In this document: positions 49,812-59,987 of the stretch, in pieces | Layout of the letters: every line of letters starts with the position of its first letter | Numbering within the stretch: position 1 is the stretch's first letter | Assembly: GCA_007258455.2 (NCBI GenBank) | Contig: VDFB02114830.1 | Location: forward strand, 124,001-188,000 | Direction: 5' to 3' | DNA: 64,000 nucleotides | Source: Sequoia sempervirens | Lineage: Eukaryota; Streptophyta; Pinopsida; Cupressales; Cupressaceae | The notes under the pieces: model-generated | What the model was told of the DNA's origin: nothing | Database searches by the model: none | What the model saw: only the letters and a program-made list of their open reading frames with translations | Position numbers and translations under genes: made by a program

Positions 49812-50290
49812 TACTCTTCAATTTATTTTATCTTTTGATGGGGATTTTTTCTCACTTATATTTCTCCCTTTCTCCACTTTAATAGAGATTGGATTGTATT
49901 TGGTGTTTGTCTAGACATAAGAATTCAAATGGTAAAAAGGAGTGAAGTTAAGGTCATTGGTTGGCATGCAGGGATTTGAAGAAGGGGCATACAGTGTGTG
50001 TCCAAATTGATCCTGTACATCATATAATTAGGATTTTTGTAGCTAGGGCTATACTATAAGGCTTGTGAGGAAGGTTATTTGTACATACTATAAGCCTTGT
50101 GAGGTAGGTTGTTTATGTCATAAGACCCATGAGGCATGCTATGTTATTTATATCATGAAGGTAGGTTGGGTTTTGTGTAAGAATCAATTCCTCTAGGGAT
50201 GATTCCTTACTATGAAAGGTCTAGACCTATAACCATTCCATTCATTGTTGCATAGCGATCTCTCGGTGATTCATAAATAAGTATTGAAAA
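49812..50290 (+). repeat. putative copia-3 3' LTR with internal degenerate repeats
   Basis: Follows the polypurine-like tract near 49795. Contains two to three degenerate copies of a unit built on ataaggcttgtgagg...aggttatttgta (50050-50170). No terminal pair can be fixed, so this is tentative. Confidence 0.3.
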
Positions 50291-50539
50291 CCATTGATTC
50301 AAAAATATTGGGAATATTATTTATATGATTTTAATGTTAATATGATTAATCTATCTGGTGATGTTAGTTTATTTATTTATGTTAATTATTTAATTCACAC
50401 ATTGTATTTTACATTAATTATTCAAATATATGTTTTGATTATATTAAGACTAGAAGGGCCAATAACTATAATAGAGTATCCATTGAGGAAGAGGTGGCTC
50501 ACAGAAAATGAGACCACAAAAAAAAGGACTCACAAGAAG

Positions 50540-51560
50540 TGATCCAGAGAGGAAAAAACCACAAAATTATTCTTTTTATCAGACCATAGAACCGATAAGA
50601 AGTCAAGATTTTTCTCAGAGCATGAAACTACAAAAAGGAGACCAATTGCAAAGGAGTAGAAGCATAACAAAGAAACCAACTTAGAAAACACCACTCAACA
50701 TATAGCCTGGAAAGAACAACATGTAAAATAAAATTAAGCCCAAAGCAAAGAGCCAGTAATAGAAAATTCTTGTAGCAATAAGGTAGCTACAATAAGAGAC
50801 CCTTAAGAAAACATAGCATTTTTTAGATACGAGTGAGCTAGAAAAATCCACCAACTACAAAAACCCAACAACCCTAGGCGATTAGGGAAAACAAAAAACT
50901 CACAACAAGCCACTCTCCACCTCAATAGGAGAAAGAAAAGGTTTGAAACCATATTCAGAAAACCAAGGTAGCAACCATGGGGGAAAAGACAACAAAGAAG
51001 AAGTTGGGAAAGATGAAAAACCCAATCCAAGCCAAAAAGAACAGTCTCCACCTCAATAGGAGATGACCCCACCTCAAAAGGGGAAGCCAAACAAAGATCA
51101 AGGGTAGAAGACCCAACAACACCCATAAATCTAGGGCAAGAGACAAGGAGGTGCTAGAGATAGCACCCCAAATGATCACGACAACTAGAATCATCAAAAC
51201 AGCCACACCCACAACATTGCTACAAGAACCTTTAAGAACCAAAAGGTTGAGCCCAACAACAACCCTCCTGCACCCAACATGGTAGTCTCTCACACACTTG
51301 AATCTAACAAGCCTTCCATGAACTGAAATTCAATGACCAAAACACCCTCAAGAACCAGATGAGTAGAACACCTTGCATAAACACTATAACCCATGAGAAA
51401 AACATGTTTGAGGGATCCAAAATTTGAGACAAGGAACTTTAGAATAGGGTAGATCCCTGACCACCACCAGACTCAAGAAAGGAATGAGGCCTGCAAGGAA
51501 ACTCAAGATAAAACAATAGTCTTCAGCCATGTAAGAGAATAGGGTGAAATAACAACATGA
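50540..51560 (-). mobile_element. family D unit 3 (partial, boundaries uncertain)
   Basis: The minus-strand translation is T/G-rich and hydrophobic with the repeated nucleotide word cacctcaataggaga (on the plus strand at about 50917 and 51049), also present several times in unit 1 (about 35911, 35991, 36085). An A-run candidate for the 3' end is at about 50818-50824. The conserved MEQ start is not visible, so the 5' part is missing or diverged. The overlapping minus-strand frames at 50803-51293 are translation of this repeat, not genes. Confidence 0.45.
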
Positions 51561-53430
51561 AATTCTCGGTAGGTGTGGACTCCAATTTTGGGTGTCCAAT
51601 GATTCTCTAACACTTCTAAGGTTTTTCACCTAATAGGAGAGAAATGGACCCAAAATGCTAATGTCTACACTCAAAATTAATGCAAGTATGATTGAAGTAT
51701 TTTTAAATACGATGTCTAAATGTAATAAATTGAAAAAGAAATGATTTATCGATTCTAAGCCAAAGAAATGCATGCTGTTTCAAAAACACGGTGATGTATG
51801 CAAACATGTGATAAATGACCTAGAAATGCAAACAAAACTAGACATAAAGCTATGAAATAGAATGTGTGCACCTGGAAGGTGAAAAGGGATAAGATGAAGG
51901 TCAAGAATCCTAAAAAACTTGATGCAAAAGCCGATCGGGACACTTGTGCCAATCTGGGTGACTTAGTCTAAGATCTAGAAAAACTGCTCTAGAGCCCATT
52001 GTGGCCAAATGGGTATCCAGTCCACTTTTTAATTTTTGTAAATGTGAAAGTGGAAACAAAATCCCTTGATCTACACTTCAGTTCCTTACTAGTATCTTGT
52101 TCTAAAACTCTGATTTTTGAGCCTACAAGTGACTTTTAGTGGATATTTTGGCTTGGTCAACAAGGAGATGTCTCCAACAACTTTGAAACTTGATATTTAA
52201 TGATTTAAAAGCCTTCGAGATACCTAAATCTACAAAAACATAAGGAAAGAGAAAGAAATGTTGGATGTTAGGGCATGGGGTTTGCCTTAGTCAAACCCCT
52301 TTTTAGGTAATTAAACCAAAGTGAAGAAATAAGAAATGAAGCATGAAGCAATGGAGTTAGATACTTTCCATGATGATTGATCTTGATTTTTGTAGCAAAA
52401 GATGAAGAATTTTCCCTTGAATGTCTTTAGAAAGCTATCTTGATGACCTACAATGCTAAAACCCTAGCTTGCTTGACTTGAGATGGAAGAAAAATGATGA
52501 ATGAGTTAATATTGTTATGAATTAGGGTTTATAGGCTTGTATTTATAGGAAATCCACCTAATTTTTTTGTTAATTTGATCCCTAAGGCCGACATGAAGAA
52601 AGAATAAACTTAAATTCCAACTTTTCCTACTCAAACCTCAAAAATTACCCAAATTGGACTAAGCTGCTATGTTGGGTGACTTAGTCCCACCTCGTAGGGA
52701 CTCATTCACCCGTGATAACTGGTCCCAAAGGCCCTTTGCCAGGGATTGTTGGGAATGAATATTTAGTCTTATGTTGATTTCATCATATTTGATCAAATTA
52801 TGCCTTTTGCACAATATGGGGTCATAGGGGCCTATTAATGATGATTAAAAGTAATTAGTGACACAAATTTTAATGTGAAAGTGTGATTAAATACACTTTA
52901 TAACACTAAAATGAGGTCCACATAACCAGGAACAACATCCAATGTGAATGTGTTAAAACATAATAGAACACTATATTAAAGTTGACAAGCCTTCTAGATT
53001 GATGTGAAATACCATGATAATTTTATAATGTTGAATTAACAGAGCATCTTTTTACGTGAACACCTTTTTAGACATCACAAGACCTTTACAAGACATATTA
53101 TTGTATTTGTTGTGAATGTGTAAAACATAATAGAACACTATATTAAAGTTAAATTTAGTTTACAAGCCTTCTAGATTGATGTGATAATGCCATGAAATAC
53201 ATTTTATAATGTTGAATTAGGAGATAAATAGGTGCATTAGTCTAGAAAAGCGTGAATTTTTTTTACAACACCTTTACAACACCTTTACAAGACATCATTA
53301 GATGTATTTTAGTTATTTTTCAAGGGTCCAAGACCTAGTGTGGATGCATAAAACACCTCACAACACTAAATCAAGGCATCATTAAGTCCAATTTATCATC
53401 AATTATTCCCATATCAAGCAAGGTATACAC
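51561..53430 (-). mobile_element. gypsy family G1, LTR of copy C
   Basis: Matches copies A and B in the same orientation, including tcacctaataggagagaa (51628), gtttgccttagtcaaacccc (52270) and the end gtgataaaacac/acaacact-type blocks up to about 53400. It carries three hairpin motifs (51937-51969, 52656-52688, 52697-52726). An internal tandem duplication of about 168 bp occurs at 52944-53290. No gag or pol is attached, so it is a solo LTR or a fragment; the right end is cut by family-D unit 2. Confidence 0.55.
52944..53290 (+). repeat. tandem duplication, about 168-bp unit
   Basis: Unit 1 starts at 52944 and unit 2 at 53112, both with gtgaatgtgt(t)aaaacata, actatattaaagtt and gccttctagattgatgtga. 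They diverge by small indels. Within unit 2 an 11-bp word acaacaccttt is repeated 2-3 times (53263-53296). Confidence 0.8.
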
Positions 53431-54227
53431 TTTTTGGTGATATGGTAGGAGTGAAAAACATCATTTCTAGTAACAAGCACCAACTAAGTGGAAATAAAGG
53501 AACCACAACCACCCAACCATCCCAAGATAGAGAAGCAATCAAAGGTAGAGTACAAATGTTAGAGAACAAAGAAAATACCCCCTCCCATATAGTGAAAATA
53601 AGCACCAACCCATGAATTCCAACCGGATAAAAGCTAGCAACCAAGAAAAGAAACAACCCCAAAGGCACAAGATGAGCCCACATAGGTAGGGTACAAGATA
53701 CCAAGAATAACATCAAAAAATTGATGGTAGAGCACACACACAAAAGGACTAAACTCACAACCATCAAGAGCATATTTGAGGTGAGAATATGAGGCCACAA
53801 ATCTCAACCACCCAAGAAGAATGAAGACAGAGGAATAGAGAAAAATGTCCCCCCTACAGAGCCAAGAAGACACTAAAGTGAAACCCCAGGAAAAAAAATA
53901 GAGCGAAACCAAGAACAAGAAGAAATAATCTTCTAGTCACAAGAGAGACCAACACCAACCATAGAAAATCAAGGAGGCCAAGGCTCGACCTTGAGAGCCA
54001 CACCCAATAGCCCACAACTAAATATTTTTAGCTAATCGCACCCATGCACAGAGAATCTCCCCAAGACCACCCAACCAAAGAAGGTGTAGTCACTGCCATA
54101 GCCAAAGTGGAGCAAAAACCATCAAATGATGAAGCATTCAAATTAGGATCTCCATTTTCAGATTCCTTAGGGGTTTTCAAAATTTTCTCCCCATGCCTCT
54201 TCCTTCCTATCACTTGTTGCTCCATTG
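53431..54227 (-). mobile_element. family D unit 2
   Basis: On the minus strand the unit begins exactly at the ATG of a frame homologous to that of unit 1 and ends near ccatatcaccaaaaag (about 53430), a diverged form of the LINE-like tail. A candidate duplication, aattattcccatat (53401-53414) and aattattcacatat (54228-54241), one mismatch, would bracket it but leaves about 16 bp unexplained at the left. Size about 0.8 kb, so internally shorter than unit 1. Confidence 0.55.
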
Positions 54228-54249
54228 AATTATTCACATATATTTTCAT
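54028..54249 (-). pseudogene. family D short ORF, second copy (73 codons, broken)
   Basis: Reads MEQQVIGRKRHGEKILKTPK from the ATG at about 54225, with WSWGDSLCMG near its end. Matches the start of the ORF at 36603-37001 in order and spacing. The frame ends about 60 codons on. No known domain. Confidence 0.45.
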
Positions 54250-54831
54250 AACATTATGTAACTCAAATTATCTAAATTATAATATATTCATTATATTAAA
54301 TCCATTGCTAATACTTAATAACTATAGGAGGATAAGAGAAACCACATTAGGAAACTCATATCCATCTTTAGTAATGAAACTTATTCCTTAACCTTTTAGG
54401 TTTTCTCATTTGGAGTAATATCCTCAATTATTACCTGATCCTTATTGGGATATTTTCTCACTATAAAAAAATTATTTTTGCCTCCTATTTATGGCTTCAT
54501 CATGATGGAAACAAATAATTTTAAAATAGATCATACAAATTAAATATAGATTTTCTCAAAAAATTATTGTAACTTACTAGAGCCAAGATATCACTTACTC
54601 AAAAAATATCCAGGATATTAGCAGATTTGTATCCCTAAGAATGAATTTCTTGGAAACCCTAATTTTCCTTTAAAATATAGACTATATATGCATAAATATA
54701 TTCTTCAAAAATCCTTTAAAAAATATAAAACAATTCACCAAAATCTAAGAGATATGTGATTCCCAAAATGAGCTCCAAAATTAAAAAATTTCCTTGCCTT
54801 CATAGTGCCAACATCATGCTCTGATGCCACT
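54250..54831 (-). mobile_element. copia-5 leader and primer-binding site
   Basis: At 54818-54829 the minus strand reads TGGCATCAGAGC, one base from the plant initiator-Met tRNA primer site TGGTATCAGAGC, two bases after an LTR ending ...TTACA. The sequence from 54817 down to about 54250 would be leader and gag start but no clean frame remains; it is cut by family-D unit 2. Confidence 0.6.
54818..54829 (-). promoter_or_regulatory. copia primer-binding site
   Basis: TGGCATCAGAGC on the minus strand; 11 of 12 positions equal the canonical copia initiator-tRNA site. Position and spacing (AG after the LTR end) support it. Confidence 0.7.
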
Positions 54832-54895
54832 TGTAATAAAATAACATAAACAATAAAATATATAATTTGAAATATGCTTCAAATAATTGATATTA

Positions 54896-55691
54896 GGGTA
54901 TGTGCAGGATCATGATGGGCCAAAAAGTTTCAATATTGACACATATGTGGTTGATGACTTTTTTATTACCCAAAATTGATTAAATGAAAAGGGTTTTTAG
55001 AGGGGATTCTCAGCTTTCCACCAATATAAATTACGCTTTAATTTGAATTTAATAAGTAATTATTATTCATTTTCTATTTTAATTACTACTAAAGTCGTAA
55101 TTGATAAGCTGATTGAAAAACATCTATAGCTTTCAAATGATATCATATTTTTTGAATCCAAAACATGTGTCACATTCTATGCTTCACATACTATAGGATT
55201 AAAAAAATAAATATTGAATTTCATAAAGTTTTGACCAAGTTAAGGTGGTCAGACATACGAGTTTTTTATATTTTTTAAAAGTTGTAATAAAAAATTCATA
55301 ATTAATTATTTACTTGGGAAATTTTTTTAAAAAAAATGTATCACATTGGGACATAAGTCCTCTACTTATATCTAAAATATTATAAAAAAATATTATCATT
55401 TTATTGTGGCTAGGGTGGTCTGACAGACACCTACTTCTTATTTTTTCCCTAACATTTAAGTACTATTGCATTGAAATTTTAAATTTTCACCAAATAGATT
55501 TCATTTTTTTAAACAAACCTAGTAGTTTAGAAACTAAATTCAATTTTAGACTACAAATTCTATTCTTACATATTTTTGAAATAATATAGATAGCTTGTTC
55601 AATTTTTTATGTCAAGTTGCCTAACTCTGATTTTTTTGAATTTTTTGCCACTTAAGGGCCTATTTTTTCCATGATGATCCTGCACATACCC
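54896..55691 (-). mobile_element. TIR DNA element, copy 2
   Basis: Starts gggtatgtgcaggatcat and ends with the reverse complement: 22 of the first 23 bases match between ends. Flanked by ATTA on both sides (54892-54895 and 55692-55695), a possible 4-bp target duplication. Its reverse complement matches the unit at 1-755 across the full length. Inserted in the copia-5 LTR, so it is younger than that LTR. No ORF: non-autonomous. Confidence 0.85.
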
Positions 55692-55930
55692 ATTACCTTA
55701 GAATAACAAACCACTTCGAGAGGGAAAATCTCAAAATATCTCCAATGAGAACAAAATTCACAATATCATGATCAAACAAGACCTACTTATGCCTAAGATA
55801 TCACCCAAGGTAATGTAGATAACCTTATAAAATCCTTAGTCTAACCAAACTAATATTTATAACAATATAATTATGATAATATGGCTTAATTAAGAGTTAT
55901 TGTAGCCACAATCCAACTACTCATAACCCT

Positions 55931-55938
55931 ATTTATAC
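55931..55938 (-). promoter_or_regulatory. TATA box of copia-5 LTR
   Basis: Minus strand gagtataaataggg, a strong match to the plant TATA consensus, about 105 bp after the LTR start. Confidence 0.6.
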
Positions 55939-56056
55939 TCTAACATTAAGGTTGTAACACACAAACTCATGGGTTGGTTGTATGAGTTCCCTTGGATATT
56001 ATATGTTGCAAGTATAAAATTTATATTATTCGATATCAACAGTATTCTCCTCTTGT

Positions 56057-57404
56057 ACCTCTAAATCCATTGGATCACAATCATCATATCCATCTTCCTA
56101 TTCCATTGATTCACATCTAAATGCACCATATTTATCATTTCTATCCTCATAGTATTGAGAAAATTATTCTTCATAATAAATTTCATCATCCCTTCTCACT
56201 AAGAGGGTATTTGATTTATCCTTGGTAGCAATAAATATTAATATTCTTTGATTTATTAATAATTGATTACATTTTGTAGACATGTAAATGTCTTGATTGA
56301 TACTATGCATCTGATTCTGATTAACTAACACTATTTCTTCTAAAATTACTTCAAATTGATCACTTAATTGAATAATCAACATTATTTAATTAAAATCAAA
56401 AAATTCATATATTAATCAAATAATTAAATTTATTTGATTAATTCACCCTTCTAACTAATTATTCATCATATTTAATTAAATCCTAAATCAGATTTCTAAT
56501 CATCATTATCAAATCCTCTAGCTTTTAACTCTTCAAGAGTTAAATCAACTCATGGTCAACTAACCGGGTTGCACATGAAAATAATTTCAATTAATTATTT
56601 AATTCATCTATTTCCCTCACCAAGGCATATTCCAAGCAATATTCTTCTCAACAACCTCTCATTCAATTTCCCTCCAAATTTTTCCAAAAATCTATCACAT
56701 CGTCTTACATTTTCAATAAATTCTCTTACAACCTTTCAAATCCTCTTACATCCTCTCAAATCTCATTCAATTCCTCTTACACCAATTTCAAATTTCCAAC
56801 CATCAAAATTTACTTCTCTTCCATCCTCCACTCACACATTTCCCAAAATGTGCTCCCAACTTCCTCCAATAGAATTGTGACACTTGGCACATTCTCATTG
56901 GCTCTCAATTTATCCCAAATTCATCAAATCCTCTCATTCTTCAACCCTTGGATTCTATAAATAGAGGCATTCTTTTCACGATATGGATCCACAACTTCAT
57001 GCATTATCACTATAGCCATTTGAGTTCATCATTTTCATCCATTTTAATTAGATTATAGTCATTTTCCATACTTGGATCATCTTCAACACCAAATCTTATC
57101 AAGGGGATTGGGAAAAGGCTTCTTTCCACATCAAAGGAGCACCCCTCCCCCTATGGGATGAAGGTTTTGATAGTTTAATGTAGATTACATGCTTCATTAT
57201 GTTAATTTCATGTTTTCTCTTGAATTGGTTAAAGAATCTCATAGGGAGCATTAGATTTTATTTTCTAACATGTTAGAATCTTGTATGATGATCTCTTGTT
57301 AGTTTGTGCAGGTTTTGTGCTCACATTTTGGCACTAGAAGGAGGTTCAGGCAATCTAACATGAAAATTTTTACCTAATTTTCCTATTTTTTGCAAACACG
57401 GGAA
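56057..57404. other. unassigned, with a strong TATA box
   Basis: No supported gene. The acidic minus-strand frame at 56164-56382 has no motif. A strong TATA box at 56956-56964 (ttctataaatagagg) is followed by leader-like sequence, which fits the U3/R boundary of an LTR on the plus strand, but the LTR ends could not be fixed. Confidence 0.35.
56956..56964 (+). promoter_or_regulatory. TATA box
   Basis: tataaatag in the context ttctataaatagaggc, very close to the plant consensus. No gene follows in the next kilobase, so most likely an LTR promoter. Confidence 0.5.
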
Positions 57405-57720
57405 TGTGACACTACCTTTTTGCAAATGTGACACTGTAGAGCATCACTTTTGACATATAGTGTCGCATTCACCATGTTTTGCCACATATGTATATCTATA
57501 TCACATCACCTTTGATTCATCGCCGCATTCACCTTCTTTGTATTTTTTCTAACTTTCTCATTGTAGAGCACCGCTTTCACTATAGCGCCGCATTCATGCT
57601 CTTTGTTTTTGCAAAGCACCATATTTGACTTTACTAGAGTGCCACATCTATATTTCAGCACCACATTTGACTTCTATAGAGTATTGCATTTACATTTTAG
57701 CACCGCATTTGCAGGAAGCA
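57405..57720 (+). repeat. degenerate tandem repeat block
   Basis: Six or more imperfect units built on tagagcaccgcattt and gccgcattcacc. Examples: gtgtcgcattcacc (57462), catcgccgcattcacc (57519), agagcaccgctttcac (57564), agcgccgcattcatg (57582), tcagcaccacatttgac (57655), tagcaccgcatttgca (57698). The spacing varies, about 35-60 bp. Composition is more GC-rich than the surroundings. It lies upstream of the G2 promoter. Confidence 0.65.
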
Positions 57721-58300
57721 TCAGAGGGTGAGAGTTTGAAGTATTAAAAGAATTTTTTAATGCTCTTTGTGACAATGTGGGCTTTAATTTCTGCATTTCA
57801 ATTTCTAGAACCAACTAGATTCAATTTGGACTTAAAATTAGCCCACAACTCAAGCTTTGTCAAGTTGGTTAAAATTGAATCTTAGATACTTACTAGAATT
57901 TTGATTTTGGATTAAAATTGAGCAATCAACTTTCACACTCAAATTTGGTGCTATAAAAAGAATTCATTTATTGCTTTTGAGGACTAAAAAAATTTGTATT
58001 TGTTCTATTTTGTAATCTTCTTTACAAACTCTTATCATTTGAATGCGTATTCATTTCTCTCATGCTTCATGGCAATCTTGAGAATCAATAGAATTTTAGT
58101 GACATTAGGCTGTCTAAAATATTTCTTCCACACTTTAAATTTTGGTTATTAAAATTGAACAAATCTTGCTAGTATAATAAATTCATCGCGTGTGTTCTCT
58201 CTTTGTTCACGTAAACAAATATTGAGTGAACTACAAATGTACTTACTCGCTATTTTTTATCTTTAGAGGGCATTCCTTGGTTGGAAAAAGTACTCATACC
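57721..58300. other. no gene seen
   Basis: AT-rich sequence, probably the U3 part of the G2 LTR. No frame or terminal repeat that I can support. Confidence 0.35.
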
Positions 58301-58351
58301 AAGGGAATGACCCAAATGGTAACGAGCATAAGCAAAGCTCTTCCAAACCAC

Positions 58352-58360
58352 TATATAAAT
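58352..58360 (+). promoter_or_regulatory. TATA box of G2 LTR
   Basis: cactatataaattt, about 200 bp before the primer-binding-like site, a normal distance for R plus U5. Confidence 0.5.
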
Positions 58361-58549
58361 TTGTGGTTATGATGAAAATCATAAACAATGGGAAGTGGTG
58401 CATGATAACTCTCCCCCACTGTCTTTATGATGTGTAAAGCCCTTTTTTTAAGGGTTGGGAGATCTCTCACAAGGAGTTTATCATTACACCCCCTAAACTA
58501 GATGCCCTTATTACGAACCTTTGTTTAGAATCCAAAATCTCAATATTTT

Positions 58550-58562
58550 TGGCGTCAGGAGG
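58550..58562 (+). promoter_or_regulatory. primer-binding-like site of G2
   Basis: tggcgtcaggagg after caatattttt. Plant Athila-type gypsy elements have a TGGCGCC-type site after a T-rich LTR end; the first five bases agree. The primer tRNA cannot be named from this. Confidence 0.4.
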
Positions 58563-59987
58563 TCGAACCTTTGGAGCTTTCCCACATATTTGCAGTTCTT
58601 TGTAGAGATGAAGAGCTTTTCATGGGAGATTCTTGAGAACTTGAAGTTTGGATGACCCGTAGAAGTGAGTGCCATGGAGGGTAACTAGTGTGGTCAATCT
58701 TCTAATCATCCACTCTGAATAACCGTAGCTGGAGAAATCCAAGTGGGAATTCAACAAATATTTTCTTTTCCATGCTAGGATTGTGTAATCTTTGATTCAG
58801 TTAAACACATTGCTTGGATCCAAAATCTTGAAAACAAACATTTAACAAGGTAATCAAACTTCAAACCCTTTACAAGAGGAAAATGCCTTTCAAAAGTCCA
58901 AGTATTACTACTTGTCCCTAGGAATTTATCCTTAAGGCTTCTAAATATTTGGGCCTATATGTAATTTTTCTCTATCTAAAGTCAACATTAGGGAACTATT
59001 GCCTCGATTCTCTTGATTTCCACATAATGGACCTTGTGGGATGAAAAGAAATTGAAACATAGACATTCAGTTTGAAAAGCTAAGCAAGAAAGTGTTTTTT
59101 GGTAAGAAGAATCCTTTAAGCAAAGATAAAAGACAAATTGAACTCCACACATGTGCTTGTTCTCATGATTTCCGAAAAGGTCAAACTCCCAAAACAAATG
59201 TCTTTGTGAAAATGGTTCAAATTTAGGTGCCATACTCAAAAATCCATCAAGAAGTACATTAGGAAGTGCAACCAAAAACAACATCTCAAGATAAGCAAGA
59301 AGTTCACAATGTTTTATAGACTCGTCCCTTTGAACAATCTAGATATGTATGTTAAATTTGAACCACTCCTTGGTTGAAAAGTCCTTAGAAGTGTAACATG
59401 TTCTTCAATACCTAGGTCTTGTAAAAAATTCTCTCTAAGTTCACTTAGGATCAAAATCAACATTTTCATCCATCCCCAAACATTAATCAAATCCCATCTC
59501 ATAAACAACTCTTAGAAATCTTGGAAAACTCCTTCATACTAGACTTTTGGAAATTCCTTCAAATAAAAATAAAAAAGTCATCTTGTTTGACTAAGTGTGT
59601 GTGGATGAATCCTTCTTCATATACCTAGTTAAATTATCATCCTTATGAACATGTTTATCCCTAGCTAACATCCAACATCTTTGGTTTTATGAGTTCATTA
59701 TCCAAAATCCAAATCAAAGTCCAAAACAAAATCCAAATCAAATCCAAACTGAGAAAATCCAAAAGTCCTAAAGTATAGTATCCCTCTAAGGTTTCTTAAG
59801 ACTTCAATAATTCACAATCACCCATCTTTCATTATCTCATCACCATCCTTTGATCCTTAACATCTTAGATTTTCTTTTTTTGTACCTAAAGTTTAGACCA
59901 ACCTAAGGAGTTAGAGGTTTACCTCTGATATTCCTGAAGGTTGATCCTTATTTTATGGTCTGAACTAGATCTCAACACAAGAAAAGC
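58563..59987 (+). other. G2 leader (5' untranslated region)
   Basis: About 1.4 kb between the primer-like site and the gag ATG. No plus-strand frame is supported. Minus-strand frames at 58988-59284 and 59314-59508 have no motif and are likely chance. Confidence 0.45.

Larger units (their letters stand above)
54832..56041 (-). repeat. copia-5 LTR, interrupted by the TIR element
   Basis: On the minus strand the LTR starts TGTTGATATCG at 56041, just after a polypurine-like tract (acaagaggagaatac, 56042-56056), and ends TTATTACA at 54832, two bases before the primer site. Removing the inserted TIR element (54896-55691) leaves about 410 bp. A TATA box lies at 55931-55938. Polypurine tract on one side and primer site on the other means this LTR sits between two internal regions, or that one of the two signals is spurious. 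Confidence 0.6.

Noticed and set aside
50803..51293. Hydrophobic minus-strand frames resembling membrane proteins
   Set aside because: They are translations of the T/G-rich family-D repeat, also present elsewhere; the hydrophobicity follows from composition.
53414..53918. Hydrophobic minus-strand frames of 94-128 codons
   Set aside because: Same reason: T/G-rich body of family-D unit 2.
58550..58569. tggcgtcaggaggtcgaacc as the exact complement of a tRNA 3' end
   Set aside because: The spacing from the T-loop-like ttcga to CCA is too short for a real tRNA, so only the first bases can be used as a primer-site hint.
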